Shown here one piece after another: positions 44,431-52,761 of a stretch of 54,700 nucleotides of DNA. Below the pieces are notes generated by a model. The model saw only the letters and a program-made list of their open reading frames with translations, did not search any database and was not told the origin of the DNA. The stretch spans positions 1-54,700 of the forward strand of contig CAIXFY010000020.1 in NCBI GenBank assembly GCA_903918885.1. The letters are read 5' to 3'. Within the stretch, counting starts at the first letter, position 1, and each line of letters begins with the position of its first letter. The DNA comes from an uncultured Verrucomicrobia subdivision 3 bacterium. GTDB lineage: Bacteria; Verrucomicrobiota; Verrucomicrobiia; Limisphaerales; UBA11358. The position numbers were made by a program, and so were the translations under genes.

Positions 44431-44744
44431 GAGCGTGAAGGAGTCGGCGTCGGGAGCAACGCGGTTTGCGGGAACAGGAAAATGATCGCGCCGCCGCGCA
44501 GTTCGCGGGCGGTGATGTGCAGGCTGCCGAAATGCAGGCTGACTTCCGCGAGCGGCATTTGCGCCGCGCGCGCCTCGCTGAACAATGCAAGGACGTCGCG
44601 CCCGATGTCTCGAAGGAAATTTTGGGGATACGCCGAGGACACCGTCGAGGTGACGATGCGGCCGTGGCGATCCACCGTGATGGTGCCGGTGGGCAACTGC
44701 TGCACGGCGGCGCGGCCGCGAAAAAATCGTTTCAGGAATCCCAT
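44427..44744 (-). CDS. roadblock/LC7-like protein
   Basis: A 105-residue protein. The strand-helix-strand pattern GTITVDRHGRIVTSTVSS, a helix with DIGRDVLALFSEARAAQM, and strands HFGSLHITARELRGGAIIFLF is that of the roadblock/LC7 fold (MglB-like), which can form dimers and regulate small GTPases. The match is to the fold pattern, not to a close relative. The start at MGFLKRFF overlaps the response-regulator stop, and its stop overlaps the next gene's start. Confidence 0.55.
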   Translation of the reverse strand: MGFLKRFFRGRAAVQQLPTGTITVDRHGRIVTSTVSSAYPQNFLRDIGRDVLALFSEARAAQMPLAEVSLHFGSLHITARELRGGAIIFLFPQTALLPTPTPSRS

Positions 44745-45799
44745 GACGCGACGAGTTTTTTGGTTTTTTCCATCAGGTTGCCGGCGGCGTCCGCCGGCCA
44801 GCCGACGAGGAATAACTTTTCCCCGCGCTCCAATACCAGCACTTGACGTTCCAAATTCTGGCCGCCGACCTGTAGCACGGGACCGGCTTCGAGGCGTTCG
44901 CCGAGTCGGCGCGCGATGGCGGCGGCGTGGCGCGTCCACTTGACGAGCGGCGCGATGTTGGTGGCGCCGATGGCTTCGGGTTCGCCCATGCCTTCGGGCG
45001 GAATGGAGATGACAAACTCCGCGCCTTCGCGCGTGAGCAGCGCGAGTTTCCAAACCGTCTTGCGGTGCGCGGAATCCTCGATGGATTCCGGCGTGGCGGG
45101 CGTGGCGTTTTCATCCATGTCCTGCGCGGTTTCGAGCAGCAGGGCGTTGATGGGTTTGACGATGGTGCGCTCGCGGTTCGGCTCGGCGGGGAGATTTTCG
45201 AAGGTGCCGGACTTCCACGCGAGAATCCGGCGGAACGCCGCTTCACCGCGCACGCCCTCGGCCTCGGCGTCAATCAATTCGCCGTCCTGCAACCACAGTT
45301 TCGCGACGAGCGGCCCGCGCGTGATGCGCAGCACGGTGGAACTGCGCGTGAGGCATTCCATCTGGATGATGTCCATCAGGCTCTTGCTCTGGATGCCGCG
45401 AAAGCCGGGTTCGTCGTCCCGGCCGAGCAGCGACTCAAGGCATTCGATGAACATCTTGGAATTGCGCTGCATCTCGATCTTGATCCAAAACATGTCCACG
45501 CCCAGCGCGTAGGCGCGCGACCGAAATTCCTCATCCTCCAGCGCGCTCAAAACGACGGTGCGCAGTTCAGGATAACGGCGGCGGACGATGGCTAGAATCT
45601 GCAGGCCGTCTATGCGCGGCATTTTCAAATCGCAAATCAGCAGGCGGACGGGTTCGGATTCGAGCAGCGCCAAGGCGCGTTTGCCGGTGGTGGCGGTGAG
45701 GATTTCCGGATGGCTGGGCAGGGCGGCCAGCATCTCACGGGCAAGCGAAAGCCAGTCTGCGTCGTCATCCAGAATCAGGATTTTGTGTTTTTTTTCCAT
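44732..45799 (-). CDS. response regulator with DUF4388/PATAN-type domain
   Basis: A 355-residue two-part protein. N-terminal receiver domain with acidic residues in LILDDDAD, the phosphorylated Asp in LLICDLKMPRIDG (about residue 56), and the switch Lys replaced by IKIEMQ-type sequence. After a linker, the PATAN/DUF4388 region (about residues 135-225: SLMDIIQMECLTRSSTVLRI, DGELIDAEAEGVRGEAAFRR), known to bind pilus or polarity partners. The last 130 residues are beta-rich with no assignment. First gene of a three-gene overlapping minus-strand unit, divergent from the Mgl genes. Confidence 0.8.
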   Translation of the reverse strand: MEKKHKILILDDDADWLSLAREMLAALPSHPEILTATTGKRALALLESEPVRLLICDLKMPRIDGLQILAIVRRRYPELRTVVLSALEDEEFRSRAYALGVDMFWIKIEMQRNSKMFIECLESLLGRDDEPGFRGIQSKSLMDIIQMECLTRSSTVLRITRGPLVAKLWLQDGELIDAEAEGVRGEAAFRRILAWKSGTFENLPAEPNRERTIVKPINALLLETAQDMDENATPATPESIEDSAHRKTVWKLALLTREGAEFVISIPPEGMGEPEAIGATNIAPLVKWTRHAAAIARRLGERLEAGPVLQVGGQNLERQVLVLERGEKLFLVGWPADAAGNLMEKTKKLVASWDS

Positions 45800-45994
45800 C
45801 GCGTCCCTCCGACACGGCTAACCGCGCGGCCGGGAAAATTCAAGCACCAAAGCGTTTGCGTTTATGTTAAGCAAGCCGCGTTCCCACCGGCCAGATGATT
45901 TTTGGACGCAAATCTGGACAATAACGGTGCGGCGGTAGTCCTGTCGTAGGACAGAAGCGCTGCCGATTAGAAAATTATCCCGCGCGGCGGCCGC

Positions 45995-46010
45995 TGGCGT
46001 GGTTATTGCT
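45995..46010 (+). promoter_or_regulatory. sigma-54 promoter ahead of the Mgl/pilT genes
   Basis: TGGCGTGGTTATTGCT matches the -24/-12 consensus TGGCACGNNNNTTGCW at all but two positions, with the invariant GG (45996-45997) and GC (46008-46009) spaced exactly ten bases apart. A start near 46021 would give a leader of about 43 bases to the ATG at 46064. No activator-binding sites were located; the palindrome GTCCTGTCGTAGGAC at about 45940 could be one. Confidence 0.6.
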
Positions 46011-46063
46011 TAAAATTTCTTCGCCCGTTGGGATTGACAGGGCAAATTCAAATCAAGAAAGTC

Positions 46064-47743
46064 ATGTCGCACATGGTCAAATCAAAATTTGCCGGCTTGC
46101 TCCGCGGGCTGTTGCGCCGCATGGATGGCGACGGGACGCCGCCTGTGCTCGCCGCGCGCCCGGTAGCCGCCGCTGCGCCTGCGCCGAGGCCGATGACGCC
46201 AGTCGTTGCGCCGGTCTCGCCGCTGATTAGCTCGACGCCGCCCGGTGAAAATGAAATCGCTTTGCCGCTCGCGCCGATCGTGTCCGGATTGTCGCCAGAA
46301 CTGCGCGCCAAAATCGCCTCGGTGCCGCCGCCGGGGTTGACCATCAATGTGCCCGTGGAAACAATTCTTTCGCAGCTATCGTTTGGGGCGGTGAAAATTT
46401 CCTTCGGCGAACTGCGCCAGATGGCGCCGAGCATTTTTATCAATTCCGGCGGCGAGCATGACATTAAAATGGTCAACTTGCCGCTGAACGAAGTCCTGCC
46501 GCGCCTCAACCCCGCGCTGCTCACGCGGCGCGCGGCGGCCAAAGTCGAAGTGGGCGAGGAAATCAAAGGGCCGTTCGGCGGACAAAATGCCGGCGTCACA
46601 TTCACGACGCAGCCGCTCAAGCCCGCGATTCCCGCTCCGGCCATCCCGCGCGTGGATCGCCCCGCCGTCTCGAAAGAATCACCGCTGCCGGCGGCTCCCA
46701 TTGCTTTCAAACTACCGCCGGGCATGGAGCGTCCGATTCCGGTGGCCAATCCCGTTCCATCCGTTCCGCCGCCGCGTCCGGTCGCGCCGATTCCCGCGCC
46801 GCAGGCTCCGGCAAAACCAGTTTCCGCACCGGCTCCGGTGATTCCGAAAATTTCCGCTGCGCCCGCACCGGCGCCGCCGCCTGTCTCGCCGCGTCCGCTG
46901 CCGGCGCAGCCCACGATTTTTGCCGCGCTCTGGGATTTGGCGGAAAACTGGCCGGAGGAATTGCGGAATGAAATTTCCAGTTCCAATCTGGCCAACGAGA
47001 GCGTGCCGCTCGCGGGCGACGCAGTTGAAGCCAGCTTGAAGCGCGGCCGGATGACCATGACTTGGAAACAACTTCGCACCTTGGCCAAGCCAAGCTCGCT
47101 AGCGTCGGTTAATGATCAGCTGGAACTCGACGTGCCGATGAAGGTGATTGCACCGTTGTTTTTTGCGGCGCAGAAAAATTTGGTGCAAGGCCGGAAGACG
47201 GTGAAGGTTTCGGACGAAATACCGAATTTGTTTTTTGGTTTTCCGCAGTCCGCGCCGGAAGCGGCGGCGGCCGCAACGAAGTTGGTGGACGCGAAACCGG
47301 TGGATTCAAATTTTTACGTCTGGGGCGATGCTGGTGAAGCACCGAAAACGGTGGCTGAGATGCCCGCTCCGCAGACCGATTTTACGAGCCGTCAGGCGCA
47401 GCCGAAAGACGTGGTCGCGCGGGCGGCGGCGATGCCGGGAGTCGTCGGCGTGCTGGTGACGCTGCCGGATGGCTTACGGGTGGCGAGCCGCGTGCCGGCG
47501 GAATTCAATGCGGACACGCTGGCGGCATTCATTCCGCAGATTTTCGAGCGGATGAACCAGAGCGCGCGGGAATTGCGGATGGGCGCGCTGAACAACGTGA
47601 GTTTCACGGTGGGCAACGTGCCGTGGCGGATTTACCGCGTGAACTCGGTGTTCGTCGCGGCATTTGGCCGCGCGGGCGAGGCGTTGCCGGCGGCGGAACT
47701 GGCGCGGCTGGCTGACGAACTGGATCGGAAAAAGAACCAATAA
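46064..47743 (+). CDS. tandem-domain protein with C-terminal roadblock domain
   Basis: A 559-residue protein (ATG 46064). A basic start is followed by two similar domains of about 100 residues (first: INVPVETILSQLSFGAVKIS and later GEEIKGPF; second: VEASLKRGRMTMTWKQLRTL and later VSDEIPNLFFG), joined by a long proline-alanine linker (residues 190-300). The last 100 residues (PGVVGVLVTLPDGLRVASRV, FGRAGEALP) are a roadblock/LC7 domain, as in MglB. It is followed after 4 bases by MglA. A scaffold linking Mgl signalling to another structure is inferred. Confidence 0.75.
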   Translation: MSHMVKSKFAGLLRGLLRRMDGDGTPPVLAARPVAAAAPAPRPMTPVVAPVSPLISSTPPGENEIALPLAPIVSGLSPELRAKIASVPPPGLTINVPVETILSQLSFGAVKISFGELRQMAPSIFINSGGEHDIKMVNLPLNEVLPRLNPALLTRRAAAKVEVGEEIKGPFGGQNAGVTFTTQPLKPAIPAPAIPRVDRPAVSKESPLPAAPIAFKLPPGMERPIPVANPVPSVPPPRPVAPIPAPQAPAKPVSAPAPVIPKISAAPAPAPPPVSPRPLPAQPTIFAALWDLAENWPEELRNEISSSNLANESVPLAGDAVEASLKRGRMTMTWKQLRTLAKPSSLASVNDQLELDVPMKVIAPLFFAAQKNLVQGRKTVKVSDEIPNLFFGFPQSAPEAAAAATKLVDAKPVDSNFYVWGDAGEAPKTVAEMPAPQTDFTSRQAQPKDVVARAAAMPGVVGVLVTLPDGLRVASRVPAEFNADTLAAFIPQIFERMNQSARELRMGALNNVSFTVGNVPWRIYRVNSVFVAAFGRAGEALPAAELARLADELDRKKNQ

Positions 47744-47747
47744 ATTT

Positions 47748-48365
47748 ATGGCCATCATCAATCAGGCGACGAAGGAGTTGCAGGTAAAAATCGTGTATTA
47801 CGGCCCGGCGATGGGCGGCAAGACGACGAACCTCGTGCAGGTCCACGATCACGTGCAGACGGCTTCGGGCAACAAGGGCAAGCTCGTTTCGCTGGCGACG
47901 AGTTCGGACCGGACTTTGTTTTTTGATTTCTTGCCGATTGAGGCGATGACAATCAAGGGCTTTAAAACTAAGTTCCAGCTTTACACGGTTCCCGGCCAGG
48001 TGATTTACAACACGACGCGGCAGTTGGTGTTGCGCGGCGTGGACGGCATCGTATTCGTCGCGGATTCGCAATACGAAAAGATGCCGGAGAACGTCGAGAG
48101 CTTTCAAAATCTGGTGGATAATTTGAACGCGCTGCGGATGAACCTCGCGGACATTCCCTACGTCCTGCAATACAACAAGCGCGACCTGCCGAACGCGGCG
48201 CCGGTGGAATATCTGGATTACCTGCTCAACAACCGCGAGGTGCAGGTGCCGGCTTTTCAGGCGACGGCGCACAAATGCGAGGGCGTGTTTGAAACGCTGA
48301 ACATGATTACGCGCGTGCTGTTGCAGAAATATATTTCGCAAAGCGCCACGCCGGGTCTTGGCTGA
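47748..48365 (+). CDS. mglA: MglA-type GTPase
   Basis: Small Ras-like GTPase that sets the leading pole in gliding and pilus-based motility. The 205-residue product has the P-loop YYGPAMGGKTTNLV (G1), switch-region TVPGQV (G3, in place of DTPGQ), and the guanine-binding NKRDLP (G4). The MglA family shares the TVPGQ and the FDFLP segment. It is followed by a roadblock-domain gene with one base between the stop and the next start, matching the MglA-MglB pairing in Myxococcus. Confidence 0.9.
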   Translation: MAIINQATKELQVKIVYYGPAMGGKTTNLVQVHDHVQTASGNKGKLVSLATSSDRTLFFDFLPIEAMTIKGFKTKFQLYTVPGQVIYNTTRQLVLRGVDGIVFVADSQYEKMPENVESFQNLVDNLNALRMNLADIPYVLQYNKRDLPNAAPVEYLDYLLNNREVQVPAFQATAHKCEGVFETLNMITRVLLQKYISQSATPGLG

Positions 48366-48366
48366 T

Positions 48367-48849
48367 ATGGCTACGCTGCCGCAACTAATCGAGGAAGACG
48401 TCCAGCGGCTCGACGAGACGCTGCGGGAGTTCAACGCGCAGACGGACGCGCTGGCGGCGCTGGTGATTGACAAGGGCGGCTTTCTCATCGCGCATCAGGG
48501 CGACGCGACGCAGTTTGATTTTACGACCATCGGCGCGCTGGCCTCTGGGGCGTTCATGGCGAACCAGACAATTGCGGGGTTGGTGAACGAAAAAAATTTC
48601 AACAGCATTTACCAGCAAGGTGAGAAATTCTCAATGTTCGTCTGCAACGTGGACGAGCATTGCCTGCTGGCGGTCATCTTCCAATCGCAGACCGGCGTGG
48701 GCGTGGTGCGGTTTTACGCGGTCGGCGCGGTGAAGCGTATCGCGCAGCAACTCGCCCTCGCGCGGGAGCGGAGTCCGGGCGCGGGGCTCGACCTGTCGGC
48801 GATGAACGTGGCCAACCCGCAGCCGTTATTCCGAAAAAAGGAGTTGTAA
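48367..48849 (+). CDS. mglB: MglB-like roadblock/LC7 protein
   Basis: A 160-residue protein, the likely GTPase-activating partner of MglA. The fold pattern LAALVIDKGGFLIAHQGD, TIGALASGAFMANQTIAGLV, EKFSMFVCNVDEHCLLAVIF is a good roadblock/LC7 match and is the usual size. The C-terminal 30 residues (RSPGAGLDLSAMNVANPQPL) are a tail. It is directly after mglA and before pilT, whose GTG start is next to its stop. The gene symbol is by analogy with Myxococcus. Confidence 0.8.
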   Translation: MATLPQLIEEDVQRLDETLREFNAQTDALAALVIDKGGFLIAHQGDATQFDFTTIGALASGAFMANQTIAGLVNEKNFNSIYQQGEKFSMFVCNVDEHCLLAVIFQSQTGVGVVRFYAVGAVKRIAQQLALARERSPGAGLDLSAMNVANPQPLFRKKEL

Positions 48850-48850
48850 A

Positions 48851-50117
48851 GTGGCTGGCAATGGGAGTATGAATCTTCCCATGGAGAACGGCGACAAATT
48901 GGACGGAATACTTCGCAAGGTGATTCAGAGCGTCGATGGCGTATCCGATATTTTATTTGTCACCGGCAAACCGCCGCAGGTGGAGGTGCACGGCGAATTG
49001 GAGACCGCGCCGGTGGAATGGCCCGCCCCCCCCGCTGGACGCCCCACTGATCGAGGAGTTCGCGCGGATCATCATCGACGGCAATCCCAAGTTGCAACGG
49101 GATTTGGAAGAGCGCGGTTCCTGCGACTGTAGTTATACTCTCAAGGATGTCTGTCGGTTTCGCGTCAACATCTACCGGCAGAAGAAAAGTTTTTCCATGG
49201 TTTTGCGCCAGCTCAAACCGCTGGTGCCTTCGATTGAAGCTCTGGGCTTGGAACCAATCTTCCAAGAAGTCATCAAGGAAAAGACGGGCATCACTTTCAT
49301 CACGGGCGGCGCGGGCAACGGAAAAACCACGACGCTGGCCGCGCTGCTGAACGAAATCAACCGCACGAGCAAGGTTCACATCGTGACGCTGGAAGGTCCG
49401 GTGGAATTCCTGCATCCGCACCTGCAATCCACCTTCACTCAGCGCGAACTGGGTCACGATTTTTTCACCTTTTCCGAGGGCTTGCGCTCGTCCCTGCGGC
49501 AGGCGCCGAAGGTCATTTTGGTGGGCGAAATCCGCGACCGCGAGACGATGGACATCGCGCTGACGGCGAGCGAGACCGGGCATATGATTTACAGCACGCT
49601 TCACACCATCAGCGCCGGCCAGACCATCAACCGCATTCTCGGGATGTTTGGCAAGGATGAGGAACATCAGGTGCGTGAACGGCTGGCGACTTCGTTGCGC
49701 TACGTCATCGGCCAGCGTTTGGTTCCCAAAAAAGCCGGCGGCCGGCTGCTAGTTACGGAGGTCATGGGACACAATCTCCGAACGCGCGAGACCATTTCGC
49801 TGGGGGAAAACGAAAACCGGCGGCTGCCGGAAATCATCGAGGCCGGCCGCCACGCGGGCTGGCACACCTTTGAACAGTCGTTGCTCAAGGCTTACGAACA
49901 GGATTTGATTACCGAAGAAACGGCGATGCTCTATTCCACCAGCAAGCCGACCATGCGCCAGTTGATTGACATTACGCATAGCCGCTCTCATCGCTTTGCA
50001 AATATAAAACCGGCCGCCTCCTCGATGTTTGTGGTGCCCTCCCGCGTGCCGCCGGATGATTCACCCGAGCCGAAACCCGCTGCGGCCGAAAAGCCAGCGA
50101 ATCTTAGTCTGCTTTGA
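48851..50117 (+). CDS. pilT: PilT/PilU-type pilus retraction ATPase, frame broken at a C8 run
   Basis: A hexameric ATPase that retracts type IV pili. The N-terminal part (GTG 48851: MENGDKLDGILRKVIQSVDG, ILFVTGKPPQVEVHGELE) is in one frame and the rest in the next; they join at 49026-49033, eight C. With seven C the protein reads VEWPAPPLDAPLIEEF and is continuous. Motifs: Walker A GGAGNGKTTT (usually GPTGSGKST), Asp-box/Walker B VILVGEIRDRETMDIAL, TGHMIYSTLHT, and a C-terminal tail with proline-rich extension. As given, translation would end after about 93 residues. Confidence 0.8.
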
Positions 50118-50198
50118 CCGGTGATTTTTTTCTGGTTTGCTGTAGGCGGCGGATTTACGCTGCCCTAGTCAATTCCCAAAAATTAAATTCCCAAAAAT

Positions 50199-50705
50199 AT
50201 GGACATCGTCTTCAACTGTCCCAACTGTGATCAGGAACTGGCGGTGGATCAGTCCGGTGCTGGCACAACCATCGACTGTCCCTCCTGCGGCGAGCATCTC
50301 ACGATTCCCTCCGCCAGCAAGACGACCACCGGTTCGTTGCCGCCGGTGCCCCCGCCGCCCCCGCCAGCCGCCAGTCCCATCGCCAGTTCGGCGGCGGCTA
50401 AGGTAGAACTGCATTTGAAAGTGCCGGTGCGCGACAAACCGCCAGAATCGCTAATCGGCAAACCCAAACCGCCGCTGGAAGTTGTCCATAAAGGCGCTGG
50501 CAAACGAATTTGCATCCACACCATCCGCCGCGCGAGCTGCATCGAATCGGGTCATGATAAGTTTGACGAAAAGGCCTCCGAGTTTCTCCAGCAGGTTGGC
50601 GAGACCAACCTCATCGGCATCCACACCATCAGCTACGAAATGTTTGATGTGGGCGTTCAAAAAATCATGACCGACTACGGCATCCTGATTGTGTATCGGG
50701 GCTGA
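50199..50705 (+). CDS. zinc-ribbon protein, unknown
   Basis: A 168-residue protein. N-terminal zinc ribbon CPNCDQELAV...CPSCGEHLTIP (residues 8-36), then a proline-rich linker (PPVPPPPPPAAS), then a compact domain (residues about 100-168: CIHTIRRASCIESGHDKFDE...YGILIVYRG) with no family recognised. It follows pilT by 81 bases and may share the polarity operon or be independent. A direct duplication of ATTCCCAAAAAT (about 50172-50198) precedes its start. Confidence 0.65.
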   Translation: MDIVFNCPNCDQELAVDQSGAGTTIDCPSCGEHLTIPSASKTTTGSLPPVPPPPPPAASPIASSAAAKVELHLKVPVRDKPPESLIGKPKPPLEVVHKGAGKRICIHTIRRASCIESGHDKFDEKASEFLQQVGETNLIGIHTISYEMFDVGVQKIMTDYGILIVYRG

Positions 50706-50746
50706 ATGATTTTGACTTGGTGAAAATTGGCCGTTACCGTTCGCGC

Positions 50747-51736
50747 ATGAATCGTCGGTTTGGAATTTTATTTTTGATGTTCACCGCGCTGGTGTTGCTG
50801 CCCTCGCGGTCACCCGCCCCGCTGATGTATATGCCGGGCGAAGGCTGGTATTACGAACCTTACGGCGAAACCGCCAAGTGGCAGCGCACCCGCGCTAAAG
50901 ACCAGTTGCAGGTGGCCGAGGATGCGTTCAAAACGAAGGATTATTCTGTCACACTGCGCGCCGCGCACCGCGTCCTGCGGGTCTGGCCTTTGTCGGATTA
51001 CGCACCGCGCGCTGCCTACCTCGTCGGTCGCTGCCTAGAAGTGAAAGGCCAATCCGAAGCCGCGTTCAATGCCTATCAGAGCATCATGGAGAAATATCCC
51101 AAAAGCGCCGAATACAACGAAGTGCTGTGGCGCCAATACGAAGTCGCCGGCCGTTTTCTCAACGGCGAGTGGTTCAAGCTTTGGAATCTCATTCCCCTTT
51201 ATCCTTCAATGGATGAAACCGCGAAGCTCTACGAAAAAATTGTCGCCAATGGTCCCTATAGCGAAGTCGCACCGCACGCCCAGTTGCAGATCGGCGTTGC
51301 GCGCGAAAAACAAAAAAGTTTTGACGAAGCTGTCAAAGCCTATGACGTCGCCGCCGACCGCTATCATGATCAGCCTCTAATCGCCGCCGATGCGATGTAT
51401 CGCGCTGGCGTCGTCTGGGAAAAACAGGCGGACAGTGCCGAATACGATCAAAGCGCCGCCACCAAGGCCATTGCCGCCTACACGGATTTCACCGTGGTTT
51501 ATCCCGATGACAAGCGCGTGGCGGATGCTCAAAAATCCATCACCAAGCTGAAAGCCGAGCAGGTGCGAGGCAGTTTCCAGATCGCCAAGTTTTACGAGGA
51601 CAACCACAAGTGGGCTGGCGCAATCGTTTATTACAGCGATGTGTTGCAACTCGACGCCAACTCGCCCTTGGCTGCCCAATCCCGGCAACGGATTGAAGCT
51701 TTGAAGCCGCTGCTTCAAGCCCAACCGCAAAAATAA
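50747..51736 (+). CDS. BamD-like tetratricopeptide protein
   Basis: A 329-residue exported protein. After a hydrophobic start (FGILFLMFTALVLLPSRS) come several helical hairpins with the BamD-type layout (AEDAFKTKDYSVTLRAAHRV; APRAAYLVGRCLEVKGQSEAAFNAYQSIMEKYP; YSDVLQLDANSPLAAQSRQR). BamD is an outer-membrane lipoprotein in the BAM complex, but no lipobox cysteine is seen here, so it would be a non-lipidated homologue or a separate tetratricopeptide adaptor. lptE follows after 6 bases. Confidence 0.7.
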   Translation: MNRRFGILFLMFTALVLLPSRSPAPLMYMPGEGWYYEPYGETAKWQRTRAKDQLQVAEDAFKTKDYSVTLRAAHRVLRVWPLSDYAPRAAYLVGRCLEVKGQSEAAFNAYQSIMEKYPKSAEYNEVLWRQYEVAGRFLNGEWFKLWNLIPLYPSMDETAKLYEKIVANGPYSEVAPHAQLQIGVAREKQKSFDEAVKAYDVAADRYHDQPLIAADAMYRAGVVWEKQADSAEYDQSAATKAIAAYTDFTVVYPDDKRVADAQKSITKLKAEQVRGSFQIAKFYEDNHKWAGAIVYYSDVLQLDANSPLAAQSRQRIEALKPLLQAQPQK

Positions 51737-51742
51737 ACCGCC

Positions 51743-52255
51743 ATGCGTTTGTTGAAATTTCTTTTCTCCGCCTGCATCGCTTTTAGTCTCACGGGCTGTG
51801 CTGGCTATCGTCTTGGTTCTGTCAACGGCACAGTCGCTGGTGAAAAGTCCGTGGAGATTCTTCCCTTCAATAATCAGACCCTCCAGCCGCGCTTTGGCGA
51901 TGCGGTGACTCAGGCCTTGCGCGAACGTTTGCAAGTGGATGGCACTTATCATCTGGCGACCAGCGCACCGGGGGATTTGGTAATTAGCGGTGTCATCGGC
52001 CGTTACAATCGTGAAGGGCTAGGTTATTTGAACACGGACTCGGCCACGCCCCAAAATTTCCGGGTGGAGGTGACGGCGCACGTTATCATCCGCGAACGCA
52101 GCTCCGGCAAACTGCTATTGGATCGGGATGTGAAAGCCCATTCGCTGGTCAATGTCGGCCCGGATTTTGCCAGCTCCGAACGGCAAGCCGCCCCGCTGCT
52201 CGCCGCCGATTTGGCGCAAAACATCGTGGGGTTACTGACCGAAGGGTCTTGGTAA
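51743..52255 (+). CDS. lptE: LPS-assembly lipoprotein LptE
   Basis: A 170-residue lipoprotein with lipobox LTGCAGYRLG near residue 19 (a CGYRL-type start is typical of LptE). It helps insert LPS into the outer leaflet together with LptD. The family pattern continues with SVEILPFNNQTLQPRFGDAVTQALRERLQ, VISGVIGRYNREGLGY, LLLDRDVKAHSLV and a tail, DLAQNIVGLLTEGSW. lptD is not in the window. It is next to a BamD-like gene, fitting outer-membrane biogenesis. Confidence 0.85.
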   Translation: MRLLKFLFSACIAFSLTGCAGYRLGSVNGTVAGEKSVEILPFNNQTLQPRFGDAVTQALRERLQVDGTYHLATSAPGDLVISGVIGRYNREGLGYLNTDSATPQNFRVEVTAHVIIRERSSGKLLLDRDVKAHSLVNVGPDFASSERQAAPLLAADLAQNIVGLLTEGSW

Positions 52256-52259
52256 ATTC

Positions 52260-52288
52260 TTGTAACTTTCCGCCAGCCTTTCTAGTCT
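52260..52288 (+). promoter_or_regulatory. candidate promoter for the small secreted protein
   Basis: TTGTAA (52260-52265), a 17-base spacer and TAGTCT (52283-52288) approach the sigma-70 consensus. The expected start near 52295 would give a leader of about 38 bases made almost only of A and C. Confidence 0.45.
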
Positions 52289-52333
52289 GACCATCTGTTG
52301 GCAAAACAACAACCACAACAAAAACAAACAAAA

Positions 52334-52708
52334 ATGAAAAAACAAATTGCATTATACGCTATCGTAACGGCCGCCTTGTTAGGCGCACCAGCCATCATTC
52401 GCGCGCAAGACGCTTCGGCTCCGACGGCTGACGCTCCGGCGGCTCCGGCTAAAAAGCACGGTCTGTCTGCCAAAGGCAAAATCGCCGCCGTGGACGCCAC
52501 GGCCATGACCCTCACGGTGGGGGAACAGAGCTTCACGGCTACTTCGGACACCAAGGTTTCCAAGAATGGCAATCCCGCCACCTTCGCTGATCTCGCGGTG
52601 GGTGATTCCGTCAGCGTCTCCTACAAGAAAGGTGAAGCCGACAAATTGACCGCCACTTCCATCACCGTCGGTGGCAAGGGCAAAGGCAAGAAGAAGAAAT
52701 CCGAATAA
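52334..52708 (+). CDS. small exported protein, unknown (DUF5666-like)
   Basis: A 124-residue protein. The signal peptide (MKKQIALYAIVTAALLGAPA, cut at IIRAQDAS) is clear. An alanine-proline linker leads to a small beta domain (KGKIAAVDATAMTLTVGEQS...YKKGEADKLTATSITVG) as in DUF5666-type proteins, then a lysine-rich tail (GKGKGKKKKSE). ATG 52334 is preferred to the TTG at 52298. The leader is A/C-rich without a Shine-Dalgarno sequence. A terminator follows. Confidence 0.75.
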   Translation: MKKQIALYAIVTAALLGAPAIIRAQDASAPTADAPAAPAKKHGLSAKGKIAAVDATAMTLTVGEQSFTATSDTKVSKNGNPATFADLAVGDSVSVSYKKGEADKLTATSITVGGKGKGKKKKSE

Positions 52709-52728
52709 TTAACCGGAAACTTTACACG

Positions 52729-52757
52729 AAGGCGGACGGCAACGTCCGCCTTTTTGC
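52729..52757 (+). terminator. intrinsic terminator
   Basis: The stem AAGGCGGACG / CGTCCGCCTT with a GCAA loop is followed by a T-rich stretch (TTTGCTTTT). It serves the small secreted-protein gene and, on the other strand, could serve the kinase gene, whose stop is 5 bases beyond. Confidence 0.85.
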
Positions 52758-52761
52758 TTTT

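Noticed and set aside
45935-45955. GTCCTGTCGTAGGAC palindrome as a known operator
   Set aside because: Its arms are only five bases and match no operator that I can name; mentioned only as possible activator site.
50172-50198. Direct duplication ATTCCCAAAAAT upstream of the zinc-ribbon gene
   Set aside because: Short and single; no indication of function.
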